Origin: Leadbetterella sp040829825
Lineage (GTDB): Bacteria; Bacteroidota; Bacteroidia; Cytophagales; Spirosomataceae
Strand: one strand, 5' to 3'
DNA length: 64,000 nt
NCBI RefSeq assembly: GCF_040829825.1
Contig: NZ_JBFOLH010000001.1
Below are positions 35,919 to 44,256 of the stretch, piece by piece. A program made the position numbers and the translations under genes. Position 1 is the stretch's first letter; every line of letters starts with the position of its first letter. Under the pieces are notes generated by a model. The model was not told the DNA's origin. It ran no database searches and worked only from the letters and a program-made list of their open reading frames with translations.

Positions 35919-35926
35919 TATATTTG
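35919..35926 (+). promoter_or_regulatory. -7 element for glycosyltransferase gene
   Basis: TATATTTG matches TAnnTTTG, 18 bp before the start codon at 35945. This spacing supports the ATG at 35945 rather than the longer frame opening at 35831 inside polA. Confidence 0.5.
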
Positions 35927-35944
35927 TACTCCGATAACGATTCC

Positions 35945-36928
35945 ATGAATTATCCGAAAATATCCATCCTGGTACCTGCCCGCAATGAGGAAGATAACCT
36001 GCCTGTGCTGCTGCAGTCGCTGGAAAAGCTGGACTGGCCGGAAGAGAAAACGGAGATCCTCCTGGGCAATGACGCTTCAGACGACCGCACCGGTGCGCTT
36101 ATGGACGCCTTTGCCCGCCAACGTACCGGGGTAAAGGTGATCCACCTGCGGGAAGAGAATGATCAGCCGCTTACCGGCAAAACCCGGGTTCTCGACGAGC
36201 TGGCCCGGCAGGCCACGGGCGAATACCTGTTTTTTACCGATGCCGACATTGCCCTGCCGGCCCGGTGGATCGCCGGTATGCTGGCCGGCTTCAGCCCGGG
36301 CACGGGCGTAGTGGTAGGCGCCACGGGTTTCCGGCGCGACTCATGGGGGGCAACGCTCCAGGGAATCGAGTGGCTGATGGCCCTCAGCATCTTTAAAATA
36401 GCGGCCGACAAGGGTCTGCCTTCTACCGGGCTGGGCAACAACATGGCCGTCAGCCGCGAAGCTTACGATGCCGTGGGCGGCTACCGGACCATCGGCTTCA
36501 GCATTGTGGAGGACTATTTCCTCTATAAAAAAATTATTGAGGCGGGCTTCGGCTTCCGGCATTTGCTTACGCCCGAAGTGCTGGCCTTCACGGTTCCGCC
36601 GAAACGCTATTTTGAGCAGAGAAGACGGTGGATCATGGGAGCCATGGAGAATGCGCCGGCAGCTATGGCGGGCGGGGTCCTCCAGGCGCTGTGTATCCCG
36701 GTATTGTTGCTGCTGGGGCTCATCCACCCGGTAATTCCCGCGTTGATAAGTGCCTTGCTGGTATTGATCTACGCCGGCTTTATTCTCTACTTCGGGAAAA
36801 AGCTGCAGATCAGCGGATACCTGCGTTACCTGCCGCTGTTTGCCCTCTACATTTCAGGCGCCTGGTTCCTGCAGTTTATTTATTACCTGCTCAGCCGAGA
36901 AACCGTCTGGAAAGGAAGAAAATACTGA
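35945..36928 (+). CDS. Family 2 glycosyltransferase with C-terminal membrane segments
   Basis: 327 residues. The open frame extends upstream into polA, but MNYPKISILVPARNEEDNL is the canonical GT2 start and lies just after a promoter. GT-A fold motifs: ILVPARNEEDNLPVLLQSL, LGNDASDDRTG, FTDADIALP (DxD metal site), a VEDYFLYKKI-type E/D motif and QRRRWIMGAM (QxxRW). Three hydrophobic helices follow. QxxRW with membrane helices is typical of processive or lipid-linked glycosyltransferases. Acceptor unknown. Confidence 0.93.
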   Translation: MNYPKISILVPARNEEDNLPVLLQSLEKLDWPEEKTEILLGNDASDDRTGALMDAFARQRTGVKVIHLREENDQPLTGKTRVLDELARQATGEYLFFTDADIALPARWIAGMLAGFSPGTGVVVGATGFRRDSWGATLQGIEWLMALSIFKIAADKGLPSTGLGNNMAVSREAYDAVGGYRTIGFSIVEDYFLYKKIIEAGFGFRHLLTPEVLAFTVPPKRYFEQRRRWIMGAMENAPAAMAGGVLQALCIPVLLLLGLIHPVIPALISALLVLIYAGFILYFGKKLQISGYLRYLPLFALYISGAWFLQFIYYLLSRETVWKGRKY

Positions 36929-36986
36929 ATATTTTTCAGTTAAAGCATATAATATACAGGATTTTTAGCAATTTTGCACTATACAG

Positions 36987-37454
36987 ATGGACTTTATGGT
37001 AGAAACCACCCTTTCGAGGATCATTGATAATATAGACACGGTTTTCAGAGGCGATGCCTGGCATGGCCCCTCGGTGATGGAGATGATCAATAGCCTGCCT
37101 GAGAGCAAACTGCGGGAAAACCAGCCGTTTTCTAGGCAATCTATTGCCCAGAATATCTATCATCTTACTGCCTACCGGAACTTTGTGATCGAAAAGCTAA
37201 AGGATAACATCCATTTCCGGCTGGAGACCGATGAAGAGAACTGGGGAACGGAAGAAGCGCTGAAAGATCCGGTTCAGCTCAAAAAAAACCTGGTGGAAAC
37301 GCACAATCGCTTACTCACGAAGCTCGAAGAGTTTGATGATGAGCTCTTGTCTAAAAACGTGCCGGGCGAATATTACGATTTTTATAAATTACTAAACGGA
37401 CTTATACAGCACGATACCTACCATCTGGGGATGATCTGGGTATTGTGGCAATAA
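36987..37454 (+). CDS. DinB family protein (first of a tandem pair)
   Basis: 155 residues of the DinB/YfiT four-helix-bundle family. The metal-binding His positions are visible: AWHGPSV near the N-terminus, IAQNIYHLTAYRNF and LIQHDTYHLGMIW at the C-terminus. Members are thiol-dependent transferases or damage-responsive proteins of mostly unknown substrate. A second ATG at 36996 is possible. The next gene is a clear paralogue only 8-10 bp away, so the pair arose by tandem duplication. Confidence 0.9.
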   Translation: MDFMVETTLSRIIDNIDTVFRGDAWHGPSVMEMINSLPESKLRENQPFSRQSIAQNIYHLTAYRNFVIEKLKDNIHFRLETDEENWGTEEALKDPVQLKKNLVETHNRLLTKLEEFDDELLSKNVPGEYYDFYKLLNGLIQHDTYHLGMIWVLWQ

Positions 37455-37462
37455 ATCATCAG

Positions 37463-37996
37463 ATGAATAACAATATTAAGAATATTATACGGTTGCTGAA
37501 TGCCGGGTTCCACGGGGGCGCCTGGCACGGTCCATCCCTGCTGGAGCTCACCAAGGGCCTCAAAGTGAAAACAGCGGGCTATAAAGCGGGAAATATTCAT
37601 ACCATAGCCGAGCTGATCTACCATATCACCAGCTGGCGGCTGTTTGTCCTGAAAAAAATACAGGGCGACGCCATCTATAACATTAACAACGAAAGGATGA
37701 ATTTCGGCGAGATCCGGAAGGTGGATGAGTTTGAGCTGGAGGCCCTGATGATGGAGCTCACCCTGAGCCACGACGAGCTGACCCGTGCCCTGGAAGAAAA
37801 AGACGACTCTTTCCTGCAGGAGGTGGTTCCGGGCGCCGAATACACTTTTGATACGCTGCTAAACGGCATTATACAGCACGATGTATACCACTCGGGCCAG
37901 ATTGCCATTATCAAGAAGCTGGCGGCTGCCAAAGTCTCCCGTTACGATGACGTGGAAAGCAGCTATTTTGAGAGCAGCGACCCGGATTTCTATTGA
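37463..37996 (+). CDS. DinB family protein (second of a tandem pair)
   Basis: 177 residues from ATG 37463 (MNNNIKNIIRLLN); the frame is open from 37445, which would overlap the previous gene by 10 bp. Same layout as its neighbour: GAWHGPSL, IAELIYHITSWRLF and IIQHDVYHSGQI, i.e. the same His triad. It has a ~20-residue C-terminal extension (KVSRYDDVESSYFESSDPDFY minus the last base-rich part) lacking in the first copy. Likely heterodimer or divergent function, unproven. Confidence 0.9.
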   Translation: MNNNIKNIIRLLNAGFHGGAWHGPSLLELTKGLKVKTAGYKAGNIHTIAELIYHITSWRLFVLKKIQGDAIYNINNERMNFGEIRKVDEFELEALMMELTLSHDELTRALEEKDDSFLQEVVPGAEYTFDTLLNGIIQHDVYHSGQIAIIKKLAAAKVSRYDDVESSYFESSDPDFY

Positions 37997-38105
37997 GAAA
38001 CCAATGCCCGGCCCGTTTTATAAGGGATAACTCCCCTTTTTATCGCTGATTTCCCCTGAAGGTTTCAGGCCATCCTGCATCTCCCGGTACTTCGGCGTTT
38101 CCAGG

Positions 38106-38720
38106 TTATATTTCCCGGCCTCCCTGACTACAACGAATATCAATACCCAGCAGCTCTCCAAATGCCACTGCTGCTTTGTGCACCTGCACGGTCCAGTCTT
38201 CGGCAGCGTTATCATCTGCCCCGTCTGATATGTATTTGAGACTAAGAAAAGGGATGTTTTCCTGCATGGCCACAAAAGCCAGGGAATAGGCTTCCATATC
38301 TACCACGTTGTACACAGATGCAGCATGGGCCATCTCAAAATTATCGCCGGTTCCGCAGGTGGCTTCGGGTATCCCTTCCATGGGCAAACCGTATTCAAGC
38401 ACAGAGGGCAGGCCCGATAGCGGCGTTTCGTATTGCTCGTACCCCAGGCCTCTGACGTCCATGTCGCGCTGTACAAAGCGGGTGCAGCAAACCACCTCTC
38501 CTTTTTTGTAATAATTGCTTCCGGCAGAACCCAGGTTAACAATTAAGGCGGGTTTTTCCTGCTGTATGGCCTTCACCAGGTGATAGGCAGCATTTACCTT
38601 ACCGATACCGCAAATCAGGTGCCGGCATTCTGTAAATACATCAGCGGCCTCTGAGGCCAACGCAAAGGTGAACAATACCTTTTCAACAGGGAATGTAAAT
38701 TGGGGGCTTATAGTGATCAT
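38106..38720 (-). CDS. Nucleosidase of the MTA/SAH nucleosidase (nucleoside phosphorylase-like) family
   Basis: 204 residues from the ATG at 38720 (MITISPQFTF); the frame opens upstream to 38816 but that part lacks family similarity. Motifs: ICGIGKVNAAYHL, LIVNLGSAGS, VVDMEAYSLAFVA (catalytic/ribose-binding Glu) and KYISDGADDNA (catalytic Asp). Family members cleave methylthioadenosine, S-adenosylhomocysteine or futalosine (menaquinone pathway). It is shorter than E. coli MTAN, and the methionine or menaquinone genes that would settle the substrate are not nearby. Confidence 0.88.
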   Translation of the reverse strand: MITISPQFTFPVEKVLFTFALASEAADVFTECRHLICGIGKVNAAYHLVKAIQQEKPALIVNLGSAGSNYYKKGEVVCCTRFVQRDMDVRGLGYEQYETPLSGLPSVLEYGLPMEGIPEATCGTGDNFEMAHAASVYNVVDMEAYSLAFVAMQENIPFLSLKYISDGADDNAAEDWTVQVHKAAVAFGELLGIDIRCSQGGREI

Positions 38721-38923
38721 CTGCCGAAAGGGCGCTCCGATGGGGCGCAAATGTGTTTGTGATAATAAAAATACATAATCATTCACAAAATAAAGAAAAA
38801 ATACCCCGTTCCCCAAGTACCGGAAGTACGGCCCTGCGACAGGTGCCCTGCAATGCGGCCATGTAGTGTTATCGGAGCAGGCATTTGTGCTTCGTGCCTA
38901 TTTAAGGAAATAGAATACGGATT

Positions 38924-38942
38924 TGAACCTGGTACAGGTTCA
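38924..38942 (-). terminator. Hairpin downstream of flavoprotein gene
   Basis: TGAACCTG (38924-38931) and CAGGTTCA (38935-38942) form an 8-bp stem with a GTA loop, about 40 bp beyond the minus-strand stop at 38980. No T-tract; moderate call. Confidence 0.4.
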
Positions 38943-38979
38943 CAGGTATATTGTATAATTCGAAAAAGGATTAAAAAAT

Positions 38980-39888
38980 TCAGAACCGGTCGTCGGTCAG
39001 TTCCTTATTGACCATTGCTCCGGTTAAATTGCCCGCAGCCACGGCATTGGCTACCGAACGCATCGGATGGGCGTTGTCGCCACACGCAAAAACCCCGCTT
39101 ACCGTTGTTCTCTGAAAACTGTCTACCTGGATATATCCCATATTTGTCAGCTCACAACCCAGGGCTACGGGAATATCCGAATGTTGCCTGAACGGAACCG
39201 AGCCATACACCGCATCAAAATCCATACGGCTGCCGTCTTTGAAAATGACATTTCTTATTTGCCCGTTTTCATGTTCAATTTCCGAAACTTCAGTTTCAAC
39301 AACCGGTATGTTGTGCCTGTGCAGCTGAGCCATTTGCTCTTCACTGAATTCAGCTTTTCCGGAGGTCAGGATGGTCAGTCCGCCGGTCAGGTTATTCACC
39401 AGCGAGGCCACGTGAAAAGCCCTTTCTCCGTTTGCCAGGATTCCCGTTTTCCGGTCACGGAATTCGTAACCGTGGCAATACGGACAATGGATCACGGAAA
39501 TGCCCCAACATTCGGAGAAGCCCTTGATTTCAGGCATGATATCTTTGATCCCTGTTGCCAGGATCAGCTTTTCTGCTGTAAAGGTCTCGCCGGCCTCCGT
39601 GGTAACGGCAAAACCGTTGCCTGTTTTCTTTCCGCCGACGGCCAATCCATGACGCAACTTCACGGTACTGTAGCGCAATACCTGTTCCCGTGCTTTTTCG
39701 GCAATGACAGCCGGTTTTTCGCCGTCCTGTGTAATGAAATTATGCGAATGCGGAGTGGGTTCGTTGCAGGGCTCCCCGCTGTCGATGATCAAAACATTTC
39801 TTAATGAGCGTCCCAGGGCCATTGCTGCAGATAGCCCGGCATAGCTCCCGCCTATAATGATTACGTCAAAATGAGTTTCGTTTTCCAT
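38980..39888 (-). CDS. Thioredoxin-reductase-like NAD(P)/FAD-dependent oxidoreductase
   Basis: 302 residues from the ATG at 39888 (MENETHFDVIIIGG), preceded by a good promoter; the frame opens to 39933. FAD-binding GGSYAGLSAAMALGR, a redox CPYC pair (VIHCPYCHGYEFRD, ~135), NAD(P)-binding region and the C-terminal FAD motif VFACGDNAHPMRS. Low-molecular-weight thioredoxin reductases have the same plan, but the nucleotide-binding GxGxxA loop is atypical here (ILANGERAFHVA), so the electron donor or partner may differ. It is divergent from an ArsR operon. Confidence 0.93.
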   Translation of the reverse strand: MENETHFDVIIIGGSYAGLSAAMALGRSLRNVLIIDSGEPCNEPTPHSHNFITQDGEKPAVIAEKAREQVLRYSTVKLRHGLAVGGKKTGNGFAVTTEAGETFTAEKLILATGIKDIMPEIKGFSECWGISVIHCPYCHGYEFRDRKTGILANGERAFHVASLVNNLTGGLTILTSGKAEFSEEQMAQLHRHNIPVVETEVSEIEHENGQIRNVIFKDGSRMDFDAVYGSVPFRQHSDIPVALGCELTNMGYIQVDSFQRTTVSGVFACGDNAHPMRSVANAVAAGNLTGAMVNKELTDDRF

Positions 39889-39911
39889 GATATACCGGTC
39901 AGCAAACACCG

Positions 39912-39936
39912 CCTTTGTTATAATTTTCAACAAAGG
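39912..39936. repeat. 8-bp inverted repeat over start of flavoprotein transcript
   Basis: CCTTTGTT (39912-39919) and AACAAAGG (39929-39936) are perfectly complementary and overlap the -7 box and predicted transcription start of the minus-strand gene. It may be an operator or an mRNA 5' hairpin. Confidence 0.45.
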
Positions 39937-39961
39937 TAAAGCAAGGTTTTTGTTATTGCAA
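39931..39961 (-). promoter_or_regulatory. Promoter of thioredoxin-reductase-like gene
   Basis: On the minus strand TTG (39961-39959), a 20-bp spacer, then TACCTTTG (39938-39931): a near-ideal Bacteroidota promoter, giving a leader of about 37 nt. Confidence 0.7.
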
Positions 39962-39971
39962 CATTGTTGCA
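39957..39971. promoter_or_regulatory. 15-bp perfect palindrome over -33 box (putative operator)
   Basis: TGCAACA-T-TGTTGCA. It covers the -33 element of the flavoprotein promoter, the position expected for a repressor. Symmetry and length suit a dimeric winged-helix regulator (MarR, Rrf2 or similar); the regulator is not identified. Confidence 0.55.
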
Positions 39972-40036
39972 GTGATAAATTTATTTCTCCGGCATTTCTT
40001 CACCATAAAGCAAACCGTCAGAAAAATCAATAAAAT

Positions 40037-40068
40037 TTTGCGTAGTCAAATAACTTCATTTATATTTG
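40037..40068 (+). promoter_or_regulatory. Promoter of ArsR operon
   Basis: TTTG (40037-40040), a 20-bp spacer and TATATTTG (40061-40068): the consensus Bacteroidota promoter with ideal spacing. The start codon follows at 40087. Confidence 0.75.
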
Positions 40069-40085
40069 TAGTCAAATAGCTTCAT
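40042..40085 (+). repeat. 18-bp direct repeat bracketing the ArsR -7 box (putative operator)
   Basis: GTAGTCAAATAACTTCAT (40042-40059) recurs at 40068-40085 with a single A-to-G change. Centres are 26 bp apart, one copy in the promoter spacer and one from the -7 box to the start codon. Each unit has an AGT-N6-ACT or near-ACT partial dyad, as expected for an ArsR-family dimer site, so the gene probably represses itself. Confidence 0.65.
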
Positions 40086-40086
40086 A

Positions 40087-40407
40087 ATGAATTTAAGACG
40101 GGACGTTTTCCAGGCCATTGCAGACCCTACAAGAAGGGCCATATTGCTGCTGGTTGCCTCGCAGGCCATGACAGCCGGGGCAATTGCCTCTAACTTTGAT
40201 ACGGCCAGGCCCACGGTTTCCAGGCATCTGCAGATTCTTACCGAATGCCGGCTGCTTCACCAGGAGCAAAGCGGGCGTGAAGTGTACTACCGTATAAATG
40301 CAAAAAAAATGAAAGAAGTAGCTGATTTTATTGAGCCGTTCCGCGCTATGTGGGACGACCGCTTTAACCGCCTGGAGGCTGTCATGCAAAACTATAAAAA
40401 GAAATAA
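40087..40407 (+). CDS. ArsR-family winged-helix transcriptional regulator
   Basis: 106 residues: ADPTRRAILLLVASQAMTAGAIASNF, then the recognition helix region TARPTVSRHLQILTECRLLH and the beta-wing VYYRINAKKM. No Cys residues for metal sensing (none in ELCVCD-type position), so it belongs to the non-metal SdpR-like branch that usually controls an adjacent SRPBCC gene. It overlaps its own operator-like repeats and leads an operon with the SRPBCC gene 2 bp downstream. Confidence 0.95.
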   Translation: MNLRRDVFQAIADPTRRAILLLVASQAMTAGAIASNFDTARPTVSRHLQILTECRLLHQEQSGREVYYRINAKKMKEVADFIEPFRAMWDDRFNRLEAVMQNYKKK

Positions 40408-40409
40408 TC

Positions 40410-40874
40410 ATGGAACAAAAAACAAAAGTCAGTGCCGAAGACGGCACACAGGAAATTGTGGTCACCCGCGAGTTTAACCTGCCCCTGGAATTGCTGTTCA
40501 GGGCCTTCGAAGAACCCGCGCTCTTTGAGCAATGGATGGGCACCAGAGTGCTGAAAATGGAAAATAGAAAGCACGGTTCGTATGCATTTGAAACGTCGCA
40601 TAACGGGAACGTGGTTTTCCGGGCCAACGGAACGATCCATGAATTTATTCCGAACCAGAAAATTACCCGTACATTTGAAATGGAAAACACGCCGTTTCCT
40701 GTTCAGCTCGAATACCTGGAGTTTGAAAAGCTAACCGACGAAACCAGCCGGCTTACCATGCACATGGTGTTCAGGTCTGCCGAATTCAGGAACCAGCTGA
40801 TGCAAATGCCTTTTGCACAAGGCATCCAAATGGCCCACAACCGCCTGCAGGAAATCATGGACAAACAGAAATAA
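40410..40874 (+). CDS. SRPBCC (AHSA1/START-like) domain protein
   Basis: 154 residues of the Aha1-like helix-grip fold: IVVTREFNLPLELLFRAFEE, LFEQWMG and the C-terminal helix MPFAQGIQMAHNRLQEIMD. Such proteins bind hydrophobic ligands in a cavity; coupling with an ArsR-type repressor is a recurring arrangement in bacteria, and the ligand is unknown. It is the second gene of the operon. Confidence 0.93.
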   Translation: MEQKTKVSAEDGTQEIVVTREFNLPLELLFRAFEEPALFEQWMGTRVLKMENRKHGSYAFETSHNGNVVFRANGTIHEFIPNQKITRTFEMENTPFPVQLEYLEFEKLTDETSRLTMHMVFRSAEFRNQLMQMPFAQGIQMAHNRLQEIMDKQK

Positions 40875-40902
40875 CAGTACCGTTACCGGAACATATAAAG
40901 CA

Positions 40903-41493
40903 ATGGGTATGAACAAACAGGCAGAACACTTTTTCGAAACAGCAGGAAGATGGAAAAACGAGTACCTCCTGCTGCGGGAAATCGTTTGCGGCAATCCGTC
41001 ACTGGAAGAAGACTACAAATGGATGCACCCCTGCTATACTTTTGAAGGGAAAAATATAGTGCTCATTCATGGCTTTAAGGAATATTGCGCTATACTGTTT
41101 CCCAAAGGGGCTTTGCTGAAAGACCCGGAAAATATCCTGATTCAGCAAACCGAAAATGTGCAGTCGGCCCGGCAGATCCGGTTTACCCATACCGGGGAGA
41201 TCGAAAGTCTCCGGCCCGTGATCGCCGCTTATATCCGGGAGGCGATCGACATGGAGAAAGCGGGTAAAAAAGTAGAAATGAAGCAGGTGACCGACTACCC
41301 GGTTCCCGAAGAATTTCAAAAGGCGTTAAACGAAGACCAGGCCTTAAGCACGGCATTTTATTCGCTGACCCCCGGGAGGCAAAAGGGCTATTTGTTCTTC
41401 TTTAACCAGGCCAAGCAGGCCAAAACACGGGAAGCCAGGATTGAAAAATACTACCAGCATATTTTAGACGGAAAAGGAATAGATGACGAATGA
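40903..41493 (+). CDS. YdeI/DUF1801 family protein
   Basis: 196 residues from ATG 40903 (MGMNKQAEHFF), or 40909; the frame is open to 40813 but overlaps the previous gene there. An N-terminal DUF1801-like domain (DYKWMHPCYTFEGKNIVLIHGFKEYCAILFPKG split by strands) is followed by a C-terminal YdeI-type segment (PEEFQKALNEDQALSTAFYSLTPGRQKGYLFFF, AKTREARIEKY). Members are linked to resistance to antimicrobial peptides in some bacteria, unproven here. Third gene of the ArsR operon. Confidence 0.92.
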   Translation: MGMNKQAEHFFETAGRWKNEYLLLREIVCGNPSLEEDYKWMHPCYTFEGKNIVLIHGFKEYCAILFPKGALLKDPENILIQQTENVQSARQIRFTHTGEIESLRPVIAAYIREAIDMEKAGKKVEMKQVTDYPVPEEFQKALNEDQALSTAFYSLTPGRQKGYLFFFNQAKQAKTREARIEKYYQHILDGKGIDDE

Positions 41494-41519
41494 TACTTCT
41501 CCCGGAATTCCGTCAAAAA

Positions 41520-41548
41520 AATAGCCGGAAGAAATTCTCCCGGCTATT
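41520..41548 (-). terminator. Rho-independent terminator of clpB
   Basis: AATAGCCGG (41520-41528) pairs with CCGGCTATT (41540-41548). Read on the minus strand the stem is followed directly by seven T residues (A run at 41515-41521). It ends the clpB transcript. Confidence 0.85.
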
Positions 41549-41573
41549 CTGTTGTGCTATGAAAAACTATTAC

Positions 41574-44195
41574 TTACTCTAAATTCAATTCGGGCATGTT
41601 TTCAAAGACATATCCACCCTCTTCATTGATGTCCAGGAGGATCACCTTGTCTTTGTCAATGGTGCCGCTTAAGATCATTTTCGACAATTCATTCAGAATG
41701 CTCCGCTGAATGACCCGCTTGAGCGGACGGGCACCAAATACGGGATCATATCCCTGCTCTCCCAGCTTGTCGAGGGCTGCGTCGGTAGCTTCAATGTAAA
41801 TTCCCTGCTCCTGCAGCCGTGACCGGATACCGTCGAACTGGATAGATACAATCTTCCGGATCTCGGTTCTTCCGAGGGGATCGAACATCACGGTCTCGTC
41901 GATCCGGTTGAGGAATTCCGGCCGCACGCTGTTTTTCAGCAGCTCCATTACCTGTTCCAGGGCCTCGGCTTTATAGTATTGGGCCCAGGCCTCTTCCGAA
42001 CTTTTGGTGGCCTCCAGGTATTTCTCCTGGATCAGGTGACTGCCTATATTCGAGGTCATGATGATGAGGGTATTTTTGAAGTTGGCCACCCTCCCCTTGT
42101 TATCGGTCAGCCGGCCGTCATCCAGCACCTGCAGCAGCACATTCCATACATCGGGGTGCGCTTTTTCAATCTCATCGAGCAGGATCACCGAATAGGGTTT
42201 CCTGCGCACGGCTTCGGTCAGCTGTCCGCCTTCGTCATAACCTACATACCCCGGAGGCGCTCCTACCAGCCGGCTAACGGTATGTTTTTCCTGGTATTCG
42301 CTCATATCGATACGAACCATGGCATTTTCATCGTTAAACAGGTAGTTGGCTAAGGTTTTGGCCAGCTCGGTCTTTCCTACGCCTGTACTTCCCAGGAACA
42401 GGAAGCTGCCGATGGGCTTCTTCGGATCCTGCATACCGGCCCGCGAGCGCCGTACGGCATCAGACACCACCTCAATGGCTTCTTTTTGCCCGGCTACCCG
42501 TTTTTCCAGCTCCTGCTCCAGGAACAGCAGCTTTTCCCGGTCGCTTTGCAGCATCTTGGTCACCGGAATACCCGTCCATTTAGCCACTACCGCGGCAATA
42601 TCTTCGGCTTTTACTTCCTCGTTGATCAGGGTACCTTCTTCATGGGTATTTTTGCCGGCCAGGCTGTTCAGCCGTTCTTCTGCCTGCGGGATCTTCCCGT
42701 ACCGGATCTCGGCCACCTTTCCGTAATCACCGGTTCTTTCGGCCTGCTCGGCTTCGAAACGCAGATTATCCAGGCTTTCTTTCAGGGTACGTATCTCATC
42801 CACCTTGCCTTTTTCGGTTTCCCACCGGGCTTTCAGCGTATTGTAATGTTCATTGAGCTCGGCTATCTCCTTACTGAGCGCACTTTCTTTCTCTTTGTCT
42901 TTCTCCCGGCGGATGGCCTCCCGTTCAATTTCCAGCTGCATGATCTTCCGTCTCAGCTCGTCCATTTCTTCGGGCATGGAATCCATTTCCAGCCGCAGCT
43001 TGGCGGCGGCCTCGTCCATCAGGTCAATGGCCTTATCGGGCAGGAAACGGTCGGAGATATAGCGGTTAGACAACTCTACAGCGGCAATAACGGCATCATC
43101 CTGGATCCTCACCCCGTGGTGCACTTCGTATTTCTCTTTGATACCCCGGAGAATAGAAATGGCATCGGCCACGGTAGGCTCATCGACCATCACGGCCTGG
43201 AATCTCCGCTCCAGCGCTTTATCTTTTTCAATATACTTCTGGTATTCTTTCAGGGTAGTAGCACCAATAGCGTGCAGCTCTCCCCTGGCCAGGGCCGGTT
43301 TCAGCAGGTTAGCCGCATCCATGGCTCCTTCGCCGCCACCTCCGGCACCAATCAGCGTATGGATCTCGTCGATAAAGAGAATAATCTCTCCCTCCGAGTC
43401 GGTTACCTCTTTGATCACCGCCTTCAGCCTTTCTTCAAATTCACCTTTGTACTTGGCACCGGCTACCAGCAAGCCCATATCCAGGGAAATGACCTTCTTG
43501 GATTTCAGGTTCTCAGGCACGTCACCCTGCACGATCCGCTGGGCCAGGCCTTCCACAATAGCCGTTTTACCCACCCCCGGCTCTCCGAGCAGGATAGGGT
43601 TGTTTTTGGAGCGCCTCGACAGAATCTGCAGCACGCGCCGTATTTCTTCATCGCGGCCGATCACGGGGTCTATCTTCCCCTGTTCAGCCAGCTCGTTCAG
43701 GTCCTTGCTGTAACGGGCCAGGGCCTGGTATTTGTTTTCTGCGTTTTGATCTTTCACCGGATTGTTTTTTCCTCTGAGTTCTTTAATTTTTTCTTTTAAC
43801 CGCGCTTCTTTTACTCCTGACGACTTCAGCAGATCGGCCACGGCATCGTTGCCTTTCAGTATGCCCAGCAGTAAAAGCTCCACACTTATAAATTCATCTC
43901 CAAATTCTTTTAACGAGTTCTGGGCGCTGGTAAATGCCTTCGACAGCTCGTTCCCGATATAGGGCTGGGTACCGCCGGAAACCCGCGGGTACGCCTCTAC
44001 TATAGCGATCAGGCGGTTCAGCAGGGTTTCCCGGTTCACCTCTTTTAACAGAAAAGAGCTGGTATCGGGTTCCTCTTCCAGGATGGCCTTCAGCAGGTGC
44101 CCGGTTTCTACCGCCTGCTGGGAATATCCCTGGGCAATCTGTACCGCCTGCTGGATCAGCTCCTGGGCCTTATGCGTGTATTGGTTGAAATTCAT
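41574..44195 (-). CDS. clpB: ATP-dependent chaperone ClpB
   Basis: 873 residues, full length. The N-domain (~1-145), first AAA+ module with GEPGVGKTAIVEGLAQR and FIDEIHTLIGAGG, the coiled-coil middle domain (~400-525), and the second AAA+ module with GSTGVGKTELAKTLA and LLDEIEKAHPDVWN are all present. It disaggregates heat-denatured proteins together with DnaK, in the cytoplasm. Candidate promoter 30-60 bp upstream; strong terminator downstream; single gene. Confidence 0.98.
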   Translation of the reverse strand: MNFNQYTHKAQELIQQAVQIAQGYSQQAVETGHLLKAILEEEPDTSSFLLKEVNRETLLNRLIAIVEAYPRVSGGTQPYIGNELSKAFTSAQNSLKEFGDEFISVELLLLGILKGNDAVADLLKSSGVKEARLKEKIKELRGKNNPVKDQNAENKYQALARYSKDLNELAEQGKIDPVIGRDEEIRRVLQILSRRSKNNPILLGEPGVGKTAIVEGLAQRIVQGDVPENLKSKKVISLDMGLLVAGAKYKGEFEERLKAVIKEVTDSEGEIILFIDEIHTLIGAGGGGEGAMDAANLLKPALARGELHAIGATTLKEYQKYIEKDKALERRFQAVMVDEPTVADAISILRGIKEKYEVHHGVRIQDDAVIAAVELSNRYISDRFLPDKAIDLMDEAAAKLRLEMDSMPEEMDELRRKIMQLEIEREAIRREKDKEKESALSKEIAELNEHYNTLKARWETEKGKVDEIRTLKESLDNLRFEAEQAERTGDYGKVAEIRYGKIPQAEERLNSLAGKNTHEEGTLINEEVKAEDIAAVVAKWTGIPVTKMLQSDREKLLFLEQELEKRVAGQKEAIEVVSDAVRRSRAGMQDPKKPIGSFLFLGSTGVGKTELAKTLANYLFNDENAMVRIDMSEYQEKHTVSRLVGAPPGYVGYDEGGQLTEAVRRKPYSVILLDEIEKAHPDVWNVLLQVLDDGRLTDNKGRVANFKNTLIIMTSNIGSHLIQEKYLEATKSSEEAWAQYYKAEALEQVMELLKNSVRPEFLNRIDETVMFDPLGRTEIRKIVSIQFDGIRSRLQEQGIYIEATDAALDKLGEQGYDPVFGARPLKRVIQRSILNELSKMILSGTIDKDKVILLDINEEGGYVFENMPELNLE

Positions 44196-44223
44196 TTTTG
44201 TAATTCATTTACAGAGAAATCAG

Positions 44224-44256
44224 CAAATGTCGTGCAGAAGCAGAAAACAAGTCAAA
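44224..44256 (-). promoter_or_regulatory. Candidate clpB promoter
   Basis: On the minus strand TTTG (44256-44253), a 21-bp spacer and GACATTTG (44231-44224), one mismatch to TAnnTTTG. No CIRCE-type heat-shock operator is seen. Confidence 0.45.

Noticed and set aside
35831..35944. Upstream extension of the glycosyltransferase reading frame into polA
   Set aside because: The promoter lies at 35919-35926 and the canonical GT2 N-terminus begins at 35945, so the extra 38 residues are not translated.
38018..38275. Open frame on the minus strand over the end of the nucleosidase gene, with a lysine-rich tail reaching past its stop
   Set aside because: Considered as a frameshifted extension of the nucleosidase, but the supported frame already ends at a normal stop and the tail has no recognisable continuation.
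38915..38945. tRNA-like T-arm sequence (RC GGTTCAAATCC)
   Set aside because: No acceptor, D or anticodon stem can be drawn around it; it is better read as a hairpin.
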